The notes beneath the pieces were generated by a model. It did no database searches. It was not told the DNA's origin and saw only the letters and a program-made list of their open reading frames with translations. The translations under genes were made by a program, and so were the position numbers. From positions 3,906,001 through 3,970,000 of the forward strand of contig OY744465.1 in NCBI GenBank assembly GCA_963556145.1: a DNA stretch of 64,000 nucleotides. Reading direction: 5' to 3'. Each line of letters begins with the position of its first letter. Within the stretch, counting starts at the first letter, position 1. The stretch comes from Hygrocybe punicea. Its lineage: Eukaryota > Basidiomycota > Agaricomycetes > Agaricales > Hygrophoraceae. Shown here piece after piece: positions 1 through 10,384 of this stretch.

Positions 1-550
1 TTACTCAAATGATTGACTGCAACGACAACGATGGGCTATAACAAACCCGACAGGGGGAACAGGAACAGGAACAGGAACAGGAATGGCAACAGCAACAGCA
101 CCAACAGAAACAGCAACTTCACTACCTGGATGGACACAGGCGGCTACGGAGGGGTGGTGATGTGCCCACCCCGCATCAGTATGTTTTTTTATTGCTGTTT
201 TTGTTTTTTTATTGTGTTACTGACTATTTCCTATGATTCCCATGCCCACACCCATGCCCACACTCTCAACATTCACAATGAAGAGGACGTGGCCAAAAGC
301 GGCATAGATGGGGGGAAAACCCAATGGTCAGCAATGGCCCCCAGATGACCATGATCCAACCAAATGGGGAGGAGACAGGAACAACAGGAAAGGTAGTAAA
401 ATGGATGCAGTGGGATGGCAGCGTGCCCACCCCCACTGCCCAGGTATGGAATTTTGTTTTGTTTTCTCTTTTCTTCTAATCTTGTACCACAGTCCATGTC
501 AATGCCAATGCCAAATGAGGACCCCCCACCTCCAAACACCCTGCACCCAG
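1..550. repeat. low-complexity and repeat-derived DNA, no gene seen
   Basis: The stretch opens with GGAACA and CAACAG-like triplet and hexamer runs (about 55-120), followed by T-rich and CCCA-rich tracts. The reading frames here are short and built from simple repeats, for example runs of Arg-Asn. I see no recognisable protein and no clear promoter. It is best read as decayed repeat DNA at the edge of a repeat island. Confidence 0.5.
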
Positions 551-735
551 TGTAGTAGTTGTGCCTGGGATGTCACGTGACCAGACCCTTTAGTCAGTAG
601 CAGTTCCCGATGCGGTAGTCAGTTGATCTTGTTCTATCCTATCCCATTCCGACTGAATCGGACTGATTCCCTGTCTGATTCTGGGAGCACCCTCGGACCC
701 ACTCCATCGTGGTAATGAGAGCATGATTTGACCCA
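551..735 (+). repeat. LTR-like repeat, copy 1 (partial)
   Basis: It begins TGTAGTAGTTGTGCCTGG and matches the copy at 2918 closely for about 150 bp, including the stretch with CACGTGACC and the later GGACCCACTCCA. A more diverged copy starts at 1459. The shared 5' end and the loss of similarity after about 180 bp suggest a truncated LTR. It contains no gene. Confidence 0.55.
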
Positions 736-1458
736 CACAGCTAGAGGAGACCATCCCATTCTACTCACATATTGATTTTGAGTGCAAAACCAGAGATTTT
801 TGAGCACAGAGAACACCCCGAGAACCACCTGCGTGATTCCACGCAGCACCCCAATGCAAAACCATACAAAACAGTCTCCAAAGGCCCAAGTGTTATGTCC
901 ATATCCTGCTGCATGCCCCATGACCATCTGCACGATTTTCTGCAGTTCCTCAACATCATGCACAGCCACTTCACGAAGCCGCATCACCAACTTCATTCAC
1001 CAGAAATCCGAAAACCCATGTGCACCCACAGCACCACACGCTCTTTAGAATATCCCCAAGAGGCTGCCAAGCTGGACGGCATATCCAGCAACACCGCCAT
1101 ACAGCAAGACACGCCCTTGACATTGTCATTCCCATTTTCAACCTCCCATTTTATATTTGGACCCCCACAGGTGTGCTACTGAACACCCAAATGCTAATCG
1201 TACCCCTGTGTTCGTACGGCAGCCCCACCTACCCCATTTTCACTTGTTCCACCCTCACCAATTCCATTTTCACACCCACCCACCCATTGCCACATCACCC
1301 AACTGCCACATCACCACCCCGACTGACACTTCTCACCCACACCAGTACCCACTTCCTCGACCCCATGGGCACAGTGCAACACGCCCACGTCAACTCCCTC
1401 GTGCCTACAGCACCAACACGGCCCCAATGGCCCATACCCACACAAACGACACGTCCAG
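736..1458. other. unassigned repeat-island DNA, no gene seen
   Basis: This is C-rich DNA (many CCCAC and CACCC runs) between two LTR-like copies. Open frames exist on both strands but are compositionally biased towards Pro, His and Thr, and none resembles a known protein. It may be the internal part of a decayed LTR element, but nothing in it proves that. Confidence 0.35.
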
Positions 1459-2370
1459 TGTAGTAGTTGTGCCTGGACAGTCACGTGATAGAGTTCCCAC
1501 GGTTCATCATAGTTAGTAGCCTTCCGGATGTAGTAGATAGATGGATATTAGCCTTGGAGGAGCCTTCTCCCTCTTGCTATCCTGAGGGACCCTCCGACCA
1601 ACTCCACCGGCCCCACCCAGCGTGACAAAACGATGAACAAAGCATACATGCACCTGCGAGCACCACGCCGACTCATTTCACAGCCCCACACACCCGTTTC
1701 TGGTGCCATCGACCACCCCCACGCATCCACAGGCCATCCCAACGTGAGCAGCACACCCTGCCCCACCATACCCCATCCACACGCGTGCTGTAGAGGCTCC
1801 GGATCGTGTGGATCTGTTTCCCCTTGATATCTGACACTGCTCCCATCCATTCCCATTCCTATGTCATTGATTCCGCTCAATTCTGCTCATTCCTATTGAT
1901 TCCGCTCCGGATTCCGCCTCCAGAATCGTTCCTACTTGCACTGCAATGTCCCTAACGACCCTGAATCAGTACGTTTATAGTTATATATCATGTATCTTCA
2001 TTTCCCATCTCCTAGTACATAGCACTCCTCCTCTCCACCCACCCCCTATCACTTACAGCCTTCGCTTGTAGCACATAGTTACCATAGCACAGGATCCCTC
2101 ACAGTAGTATAAAAGTAGCACATTTATACTACAATAGATATATATAAAAATACAGACATACATCTTATCATCCCGCTTCAGTTCTATTTCTTAGTCTTCT
2201 CCTCGTATCATCTACACCTCTCTTTGTCCCCTCTCCCACACTCTCCCTCTGATTCTGGAACCCCTGGATTCAGGTTGGATTGACTAGACCTCTCTAAAGC
2301 AACTAGATTCCTCTGATCACTTTCTAGCTGATCACCCCTTTTCGTAGATTCCCATTCCGGGTCTACAACA
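1459..2370 (+). repeat. LTR of a retrotransposon (likely 5' LTR)
   Basis: The LTR begins TGTAGTAG at 1459 and ends CTACAACA at 2370, so it has TG..CA termini and is about 912 bp long. A TATA-like stretch lies near 2110 and 2145 within AT-rich DNA, as expected for the U3 promoter. The first 150 bp are related to copies at 551 and 2918. I see no convincing 5-bp target duplication, so the exact ends are tentative. Confidence 0.55.
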
Positions 2371-2917
2371 GAACTTGCCATCACAGCGCGGCCCCACATC
2401 CAAATCCCCACACATCTACCCACCCCCATGACAACCTACCCACATGATACAGCCACCCCAACTGTGTACCCGAGGACGCGAATCCATCCACCACACCCTG
2501 TGGTCATGACCCCCACGGCTCAACCCGCGCGACGCGCCATGACAGCCATACCCCCAACAGACACATTCACGGCCCCGCCCACCCATTGTACAGTGGCCCC
2601 ACATCTCCTCATGTCGATGTACGTCCAACGACCTACCCACCAACTCCATACTGTCTCATTCTGTGTCCTTTTCCACATTCTACTGTCATTTTTCCACTTC
2701 TTAGCACAGTTTCTCAGCCTTTTTCTCACCTAGTGGAGGACTCATCATTCTTAGACCCCCGTGGAGTAGACTAGTTCCTTCTGGTTTTCTCTGTGTTGTT
2801 CTGGTTTGTCCTTTTCTTCCTTTGTGCCTTTTCTCTTCCTTTTGCTTTTTCTTCTTCCTTTTTGTTTGTTTGTCTCTTGTTAGCGACAAGAGTGTCGCTA
2901 CAGAGAAGGGGGGCACT
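2371..2917 (+). mobile_element. internal remnant of a deleted LTR retrotransposon with polypurine tract
   Basis: This 547-bp stretch separates the LTR ending at 2370 from the LTR start at 2918. It has no gag or pol frame. Its last bases are a purine-rich run just before 2918 (GAGAAGGGGGGCAC), the right place for the polypurine tract that primes plus-strand synthesis. A pyrimidine-rich stretch precedes it (about 2770-2880). The element therefore looks internally deleted and non-autonomous. Confidence 0.5.
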
Positions 2918-3080
2918 TGTAGTAGTTGTGCCTGGGATGTCACGTGACCAGACCCATTAGTCAGTAGCAGTTCCCGATGTGGTAGTCAGTTGATCTTGTC
3001 CTATCCTATCCCATTCTGACTGATTCCCTGTCTGATTCCAGGAGCACCCTTGGACCCACTCCACCGGGAAGGAGGCTGGA
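2918..3080 (+). repeat. LTR-like repeat, copy 3 (likely 3' LTR, truncated)
   Basis: It starts TGTAGTAGTTGTGCCTGG directly after a polypurine tract and stays close to the copy at 551 up to about 3070, where the similarity stops. A CAG/GCA-rich low-complexity tract follows (about 3095-3230). Confidence 0.55.
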
Positions 3081-3486
3081 CCCCAACAGTAACACCCAGT
3101 GCAACAGCAGCAGCAGCGATGTGGCTGCAATGACTGCAATGACGACAGCGGCAGCAGCAATGCAGCTGCAATGGCTGCAACGGCAATAGCGGCAGCTCCA
3201 GGGACATGGGATTCACATTGGAGCCACACTTGAACTCCTGCTATGAGGTGTTCCCTTCAAGGTGGTAAAAACCATTGGTCGCTGGACCAGTGGTGTGTTC
3301 CTGACATACCTACGCCAACACGCAGTAGTCATGGCCCCATATATGCAGGGAACACCAATCCTAGAACCCTTCCTGTGCTACGCAATGCCACCTCCCCGCT
3401 AAAACTGTGAGTAACTCACCCATCTCCTAATCACTGGGAGTCCACTTCACTTAACGCGTTGCTGGGCTCCTAATATCTGGGAGTCA

Positions 3487-4137
3487 CAGCTCATTTGACT
3501 TCTCAATTAGGACCGGACACTGTTTTTGAGTTTGAAAAAGCCCCTTCCTGTTTTTTCCCAAAAAACTGAGTTTCTCGCTATATTGCAAATTTGTTTATGT
3601 AACCTCTTCCAAAACAAATTCCTTATGCCAGAAACTTTGCCTGCACAGACATAGATTGTCTAACAAACATGAAGAATGAGTGTGAATTAGAATTAAGTCT
3701 ATGTACGAATCTGGAAAGTTGTGGCGTGTTTGCCTCTCAGCTCGTGCCACTACCACTTGCCACTTCAAAAGATCTTCCCTGCTCAATAGAGCAGATTATC
3801 TCTTTCATTTCGCCCACCCTCCAGCTCCCTCATTTTAACCCCCCACCACTCCCTAGCAGCAGATATCTTCATCAATATACTTGCTATAAGGCATTGCAGC
3901 TTCCTCAACCAACTCGATGCTGTGTTCACGTTTCATTCAGACCTGCTGCTTGTCCCTCCCACCCTCGCAGCTCATTTGACTTCTTGATTAGGACCGGACA
4001 CTGTTTTTGAGTTTGAAAAAACCCCTTCCTGTTTTTTCCCCAAAAACTGAGTTTCTCGCTATATTGCAAATTTGTTTATGTAACCTCTTCCAAAACAAAT
4101 TCCTTATGCCAGAAACTTTGCCTGCACGGACATAGAT
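3487..4137. mobile_element. small element with 170-bp direct terminal repeats (TRIM-like)
   Basis: 3487-3656 is repeated in direct orientation at 3968-4137, with a constant offset of 481 bp and only a few mismatches. Both copies begin CAGCTCATTTGACTTCT and end with a GACATAGAT stretch. The spacer is about 310 bp and holds no coding capacity I recognise. Terminal direct repeats around a tiny non-coding interior fit a terminal-repeat retrotransposon in miniature. A simple segmental duplication is the alternative. Confidence 0.5.
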
Positions 4138-4289
4138 GGGTAACTGGGCTTGTCATCGCCATGCATCTTTGGCCTTGTTGTTGTTGCTTTTAATGACAGG
4201 ATCCATCACCATTTGGACCACCAGTGACTGGGAACTCCTAATGAGACTTCACCATTGTGGCTGAAGCTACACTTGAGCGGAGCAAAATT

Positions 4290-4560
4290 GTAACCAAATT
4301 GGAATTGAGATTCTGAAACTGAAATTATGAAACTGAAATCAGAACTGAAATCAAAATTGAAACCAAAACCGACATTGAAGCTGAAGTCGAAATCGAAATC
4401 TTGAAATGAAAGTGAAACCTTGAAAATGAAATGAAAACATTCAAATTGACTTGTCACATTATGTCCAGTAAGTCCTGCCAAACAAGACAGGTCCTCTCTG
4501 AGAAGATAAAGGTTCTGGTGAAACTGAAACTGAAACTGAGGAATGAGGATTCCAACATTG
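4290..4560. repeat. degenerate GAAACTGAAAT-type array
   Basis: A stretch of imperfect repeats around GAAACTGAAA, GAAATCAAA and GAAGCTGAAGTC, returning near 4515 as three clean CTGAAA units. The translation on the minus strand gives a Phe-Asp-Phe-rich frame that is only the echo of the repeat. It resembles the subterminal word arrays seen later in the window. Confidence 0.5.
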
Positions 4561-4857
4561 TGTGACATTCAAAGGAAGGGAGGGGCCCTCAATCACAGCA
4601 AGGCAAATGCAGGCCTTTGAGTGTGGGAGTCCAGGCATGATTAGACTATAGTAAAGAAACTTTAAAATCAAGTAACATTCGGCATAAATATAGTGTAGAC
4701 AGAGAAGCGTAGAAAAGTACATGAGAAGCGATGTAAAAATTGCCGTGAAACATTAAAGATTGGCCATCCCGTCTCCAGTATACATGCCATCTCTGTCGTC
4801 ATCCAATCTCAATGGGAAGGATGGTCAGTTCCGGCTGAGCTGCCGTCGTGACAAGAC

Positions 4858-7474
4858 TTACAGATAATTCCGCTCAATCTCTGAAAGAATAGATAAAAAG
4901 TCCCCTAGTAATGGCAAAGGCCCATCAGTACCTGAATAATCATCATGGAAATATCGACACACAAAGATACCCATGAGCGCGAGCGGCCAAAGCCGGAGCA
5001 GTCTCTGCTTTTTGCACAGCATCAAGCAGCGTCGACGCCACGAATCTCACTTTATGAACCTGATGAGTGAGAGCTCAGCGAGACATATAGGTTGCAACGT
5101 TCATACACTGACCAACGAGGGCCCGTTCGTCGCAATAGACTGGATAGGAATACTGGTGAAATGTGAGTCGTCCGTCAATTTCCAAAGGAGGTAGCGCTCG
5201 CCTGTGAAGAATGTTCAGCAGATCACTCGCAACGGCTTCCCGTTCTTCCGCTACGTTTTGTTCATTCACTGCCCCCTGAAGTGAGGCCACAAGCTCATCG
5301 CGGTATTGCTCGATAACAAAGCGGACCAATTGCTACGGAAGCAGTAAGGGTCACATCGCTCGACTTGCCAACCAAAAGCAAACCTGCGTGACATAAAGAT
5401 TGGCTTGCATAACCAAGTAAGGATTCAAAGCATTTGCACGAGATGCATTTGGATTGTGAAAAAAATCCTTGACCTCTGCAAAGGCAGCTTGACGGAACCC
5501 ATCGCCTCCGCATTCAGGCCGCAAATAAGACTGGGTATGATTTTGCTTGAGCCGTAATGGCTCGGGGGTGTGTGCTAGTGCAGCAAGAATGCGAGCATGA
5601 AGTGATTGGACTTCTTCCAAGCGCGCGGTAGCAAACGGTCCTTGTGGTGGTGAACGTTTATCGACTCGGATACGAACAAGAATTTCTCCCAGAAGCGCAA
5701 AAATCCTTGATGTATAATTGAGCCCGGAGACAACTGCTGTTTTCCCAAGTGGCTGGGGTAAGTAAGAATTGGGTGTGATGCTTTTCAAAAGAGATAGATT
5801 TGCGTTAAAACCCCAGTATTGATATTAAAATGACACGCACTACTCGTCATCCAATTCTTGGGGGAAATGAACGGTGCAGTCCTCGTCACGCAGGCATATA
5901 GGTCTCCCAAGTAAAATAGCGGTAGATTTATCCGCTGCAGCAAAATTAACGACAACCCTCATAAGCCCACCTCAATGGTCAAGTATCAATCGCACCTCCA
6001 AACATCAACCAGAACATCCTACGGCGAACCTCACATTCGATGGGGTCAAGACCCTCGTACGATGCTTCTTCGTGCATTCGGAGGGTTACGGCAATATGGA
6101 CGGTTTCGCCAAAGGCTGCATGTTGTGTGGCATCGTGGCCCTCACAGAAGTGGTATATGGAATCGCTGGTTGTGCGCGTGAGCTTGAAGAAAGGGAAACA
6201 AGGAAGCGAGCATCGAGACTCACAAGTAGCGAATCACCACATGCATGGATGACGGCGGGTCATAAGACGCAATAGAAATATGTCTACTGGCCTCATGACA
6301 AGCTTGTGCTAACTTGCGGACCACGGGACGCTCCATTGGGAGGTATGATCTGGGTACCTGAACTAGCGTGGAGGCCATGGTAGATGTAACCAATGCGAAG
6401 AAGAGCGGGTCCCGCTCTTCTCTTCGAACATGAAGATCGGCCATAAAGGACGGTTTGTGAATGCAAGGTGTCAGAGGATATACATAATCGAAGAACAGAG
6501 CGATAATAAGCCTAATAATGTTACGAGGTGCAATCTCGTCAAGCCTATGTGGTCGGAAGTAAGAGGAGAGAGATGGAATGGCGGTAGGGGGATTGATAGC
6601 CGGAATTTCGTGCTGATGTAACGACCAGTTATACACCGGAGGGTTGTATGCTTCGTTTGATGTAGAATATGACCGGCCCTCCTCAGTCAACGAAGACGAA
6701 CGTGAATCAAGTGTTGTATGGCCATCAGAAATCGTTTCTGAGGAGCGAGTGTACGTCGGAGAGGGGAGGGAAGGGTAGTGGGGATGAGAAGTATCAGCAG
6801 CGATGGGATAACGCGAGGGAGAAATTGGCATTGTAGCGATAGGAGGTTCTGATTTCAGAGACGGATCCAAATACGCGGAGGGACTTGTGGCCTCGCCACT
6901 AGACGGAGATCCCACGTTGTGAGAATCAAGTAGACCAGCTGCAGACGCAGAAGCAGCTTCTTGCAAACGACGCAAGTAACTTTACTAGCGTTATTCACCA
7001 AGCACGTCACGGGAGTAAAATAAGCTTACAGGTTCGGAGGACCCCTCTTTTTGGGCTGATAATCATATGTGCATGGAATTGTGAGTGCAATGCAATGCTT
7101 GCACGATTGCTTTGTGTCGTCTGGATTTTCACGGGCACATTTGACCTTCCGTGCTCGACAAGCGTCACAGCCTAATGACAGACGTTGAGAATCTGCGCGA
7201 TCTAGATATCGGTAAAAATCGCCAACTTTGGGATTGCCGCCTACTCAATGACTCGGAGTTAGCTGAGCTCTTGGAATAAGATGACACAACAAGCAGATAT
7301 GAATAGCCGCTGCATTAATATTGGCGACGGTGGGAGTAACGTGGATGGCAGCGGAAAATGGTCGGAACAGATAACGCACTTTCTCTTGCTTTTACTATTT
7401 TCGTTCTGCGGTTCCTTGATAGCACTGTCATCCAAGGACGAATTTGGCTCTTTCTTTGCACGAGCAGCCGGCAT
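4858..7474 (-). CDS. Zn2Cys6 fungal-specific transcription factor
   Basis: A spliced gene for a nuclear DNA-binding regulator. The N-terminal exon starts MPAARAKKEP (ATG at 7474). The next carries the zinc cluster CDACRARKVKCA..C..C..PC followed by the basic segment KKRGPPN (about 7175-7030). A 50-bp intron (6980-7029) follows. The large exon 6979-6224 has a Ser/Pro-rich linker and then the fungal-specific transcription factor domain (LIIALFFDYVYPLTPCIHKPSF). Later exons carry EVRRRMFWLMFGG and the ILLGRPICLRDEDC segment typical of this domain. The last exon ends EIERNYL with stop at 4858-4860. The boundary between the first exon and the zinc-cluster exon is uncertain, since two donors fit. 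The target genes cannot be told from sequence. The domain order is that of the XlnR-like class of regulators, but I do not assign an orthologue. Confidence 0.85.
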
Positions 7475-7800
7475 GGCGGTGAAAGCCCGAAGGTGGGTCC
7501 CAAGAACGGCGAGAATGGCGAGGAGCAATGAGTTGTGCTCTCCAACGGTTTCGAACGGAGTCGATTATAATTACGTTCCCATGTCGTATCGAATCCGTAC
7601 CTATCAGGTCGTGTGCTATTCAAAAACCGGAAAACGGTGAAGTTTCCGCATGTTTTCAGACATGGGCAGGATCACGAGTGCAGTATGCGGCTCCCTCAAT
7701 TGCCGGTTTACCACACCGTTCCGTTAACAGCCACAAGCTAAGTAAACATTTGTCGGCTAGTCTTATGATCCAAAATAAATAATGTATTATGAACAACCCT
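7475..7800. promoter_or_regulatory. intergenic, upstream of the Zn2Cys6 factor
   Basis: 326 bp between the start of the transcription factor and the stop of the next minus-strand gene. It must hold the 5' region of the first and the 3' end of the second. I see no further gene and no clear motif. Confidence 0.4.
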
Positions 7801-9909
7801 TCATCGTCTCGCCGACCGAAACACAGATTTCTCACCAAGTTGGGAGAGCATGATAACGCCCTGCTCCCGACTCAGCCAACCAGCCGCACAGTGCTTCCGA
7901 AGTTTATTCGCAATTAACTGGCGCTGAAGCTTGTGTTCCCTATCTTCCCGTTCTGTCTTGCCCTTCACAAGTAGGGTCCAGAACTTGTAAGCCATTACGG
8001 GGTCATCCACACGCAATGAAGCGAAGATACAAGATTTGCCCGTGTTCGGAGTGCACAAGAACTTTGCGTCTGCCATGGATCGGATGATACTCATGGCCCT
8101 CTCCAAGTTTGAGCGGAGAGAAACTCGCGAGCTACAACCCGCTTTCAGGCTGTGTTGTATCAAAAACGACAATGATTTCTGGGTCAACTGTCCGAGACCG
8201 AGCTCGTGCGCTCGATGTATCAGAGCGTTGATCTGATCCGCATCACCATGAAGGACGGTATGGCGGAGGACCGTACCAAATGTGATCGGGTCCGGTCTTA
8301 AGCCTTTCTCGACCATCCGCTCTATAATCAGCGCAGCATTTCGGGGATTGTGTTCGGCTATGGCGGACAACGCCACGTTGACGTCGTGCAAGTCAGGAGA
8401 CTCTTTACGATCAATTAAAATCTTGAGGGAATTAAAGCCAGCTGTGACGTCGCCAAGAAGGAAGTATGCTCTAGCGAGGGAAGTCAACACAAAATGAGTT
8501 GTGTGGGCTAGTGGCTCTTTAGTTTGTCGAAACTCAGCGACGACGCGCTCCGCAAAACTGGTCAAGTCGTTCAGCCGACGTAGGTGAAGGTCGGGGTTTA
8601 GTTCCTGGATATTCCCGCTTGAACTCGAAGGTCCAATCTCGGTTGCGGCCAAGCTTGAATGTGGCAGTTTCGCTTTCGCTCTCTTCACCAAGCTGGCAAA
8701 GAGACTGACCATGCGCACCATCATAGCCGCATTCCCCACAACCATCATGCTCTCCTTTCCAACGGCGTATCTTTCCCAAAGGGCTCGCGCCTGAGCACTG
8801 TATCCGTGGGACGCTGTGATAGCAATGAAATCTGCACGATCTTGTAGTGGGATGGGTTCATCATTATCTACCACTTCCTTTGCCAATACGCGACCGAGAT
8901 GCATATTATGGCTATTGAGAGTGAGATGACGCATCAACCAACTCAGGGCACGTCCTTCTGGCGGAGGATACTGGCGTGTTTCGAGCACAGACTGAGATCG
9001 AGTGTGAGCGAATAGAGATTCAGCTTCACTGCCCATGTCTGCTTCGTAGGTTGAATTGTAGAACACGCGAAACAATCCATGAGGGATCGTGAAGTCGGGC
9101 CACTGACAGAGTTCACGTATCAGAACGCCGCAATCCGAAATATCCACGACTGAGGGCGTTTCAAGTAGGGCGTACATAGTGTCCAGGACTAGCTCGCCGA
9201 GAGATCTATTAGGCTTCTCTGCAGACTTGACCACGTCTTTTAGCAAATCCACAGCGAGATGTCTCCAGCCCCAATGAAGGCAGGCTCGGATGATAGTTGA
9301 GCGGATGATGAATCCGAAATCTTGCGCAAGACTGTTAACTTCATATATAGCTTCTGGAGGAATGTTTTTGGTGTCTATTAGGGTCTGGAATACGTCTAAG
9401 GCTTGCCGATCTTGGTGTTTTTCCAGAAGCTTGCAGGAGAGGATGAATGCTACATGGACAGATTGGGGGGGTCGATAGCTGATTGAAGCAGTACTTTGGG
9501 GTCCAGGGGCGTCGCGAATGAAATTGATGATGAGGGGAGTGAGGATATCCAACAAGGGTTTGTCAGACTGTGAATGCGCAAGGACTAGTTCGGTGGTTTT
9601 AAGAACAATTTTCCGTGAAAGAAGCGGGAGACCACCAGATGTCTTCAACTTGGATAGCAAAGAGAAAATTATGTTGGGTGATGGCGAGGAAGACGTGGAG
9701 TGATGCAACAAGGATTCCAACAGTCGATCGGCGGAGACGTTGGACAAATGCTCCGTTGATGAGAGCGGTCTGGCTGCCGATTTCGATGGGGTCGGGGATG
9801 GGTGAACAGGGAGGGTGTGGACGTTCGTGACATGTGTGGATGTGTAAAGTATCTCGAATGGGAGATTTGTTTTGCGTACTCGACGTAGCAGAGAGCGACA
9901 AAGTAACAT
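7801..9909 (-). CDS. pentatricopeptide-repeat-like (probably mitochondrial) protein
   Basis: A single-exon gene of 702 codons, ATG at 9909. The N-terminus is rich in Arg, Leu and Ser and poor in acidic residues, as in a mitochondrial presequence. The body is a run of helical pairs of PPR/TPR character, for example QALDVFQTLIDTKNIPPEAI and ALIIERMVEKGLRPDPITFG, the latter matching the PPR pattern (ERM.EKGLRPD..TF.). Known PPR proteins bind organellar RNA and act in its processing or translation. That role is inferred here, not shown. The lack of introns is unusual beside its heavily spliced neighbours. Helical-repeat count and targeting would need profile tools. Confidence 0.7.
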   Translation of the reverse strand: MLLCRSLLRRVRKTNLPFEILYTSTHVTNVHTLPVHPSPTPSKSAARPLSSTEHLSNVSADRLLESLLHHSTSSSPSPNIIFSLLSKLKTSGGLPLLSRKIVLKTTELVLAHSQSDKPLLDILTPLIINFIRDAPGPQSTASISYRPPQSVHVAFILSCKLLEKHQDRQALDVFQTLIDTKNIPPEAIYEVNSLAQDFGFIIRSTIIRACLHWGWRHLAVDLLKDVVKSAEKPNRSLGELVLDTMYALLETPSVVDISDCGVLIRELCQWPDFTIPHGLFRVFYNSTYEADMGSEAESLFAHTRSQSVLETRQYPPPEGRALSWLMRHLTLNSHNMHLGRVLAKEVVDNDEPIPLQDRADFIAITASHGYSAQARALWERYAVGKESMMVVGNAAMMVRMVSLFASLVKRAKAKLPHSSLAATEIGPSSSSGNIQELNPDLHLRRLNDLTSFAERVVAEFRQTKEPLAHTTHFVLTSLARAYFLLGDVTAGFNSLKILIDRKESPDLHDVNVALSAIAEHNPRNAALIIERMVEKGLRPDPITFGTVLRHTVLHGDADQINALIHRAHELGLGQLTQKSLSFLIQHSLKAGCSSRVSLRSNLERAMSIIRSMADAKFLCTPNTGKSCIFASLRVDDPVMAYKFWTLLVKGKTEREDREHKLQRQLIANKLRKHCAAGWLSREQGVIMLSQLGEKSVFRSARR

Positions 9910-10384
9910 AAGTCAGCTAAAATTATAAAAACGGGATTAGGTCTGAACATTAGGACAGAACAAGGACGTGTTCCACACCGCATGCCGCGAGACTTTTCTT
10001 TCAAAGGCTTCCTTGCGGCCTGGAGTTTTCTTCTGTGTCGTCGTTTTGCATCCGGCATCCGGCAAATGAGGCGGAGCTGGTAAACCCTGTCGGAGTTAGA
10101 AGACGAACGGTAATCTAATAATAAATAATACAGCAGAAATCCTCATCACTCATTATAACTTGCATTGGGCAATTCTTCGGAACATTTGGGGTGTGTCCAT
10201 GATAATTGTGGAGCACTCGAAGGTGTGGTTGGTGGCGGCATTGGGCCGTGAAAAAAGCAGGGGACAAACAAATTTCCCATGACGACAAACATCTGTAAAT
10301 TTGGCTGCGACATGTTGACGGACCGCCATAGATTTGCTTATTCGCCCTGCTCGCCAGCTGCAGTCCAACAACTTGACCACTGAG
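9910..10384. promoter_or_regulatory. divergent promoter region between PPR-like and GRASP genes
   Basis: 475 bp between two start codons that point away from each other. It should hold both promoters. Short open frames cross it on both strands but look like chance. An AT-rich stretch lies near 10115-10135. No known transcription factor site is obvious. Confidence 0.45.

Noticed and set aside
3095..3230. Ala/Cys-rich reading frames at a CAG/GCA tract
   Set aside because: Low-complexity trinucleotide DNA read in different frames; no support for a gene.
7259..7528. An earlier start (7528) for the Zn2Cys6 factor
   Set aside because: That position is not ATG; the first in-frame ATG is at 7474 and gives a basic N-terminus.
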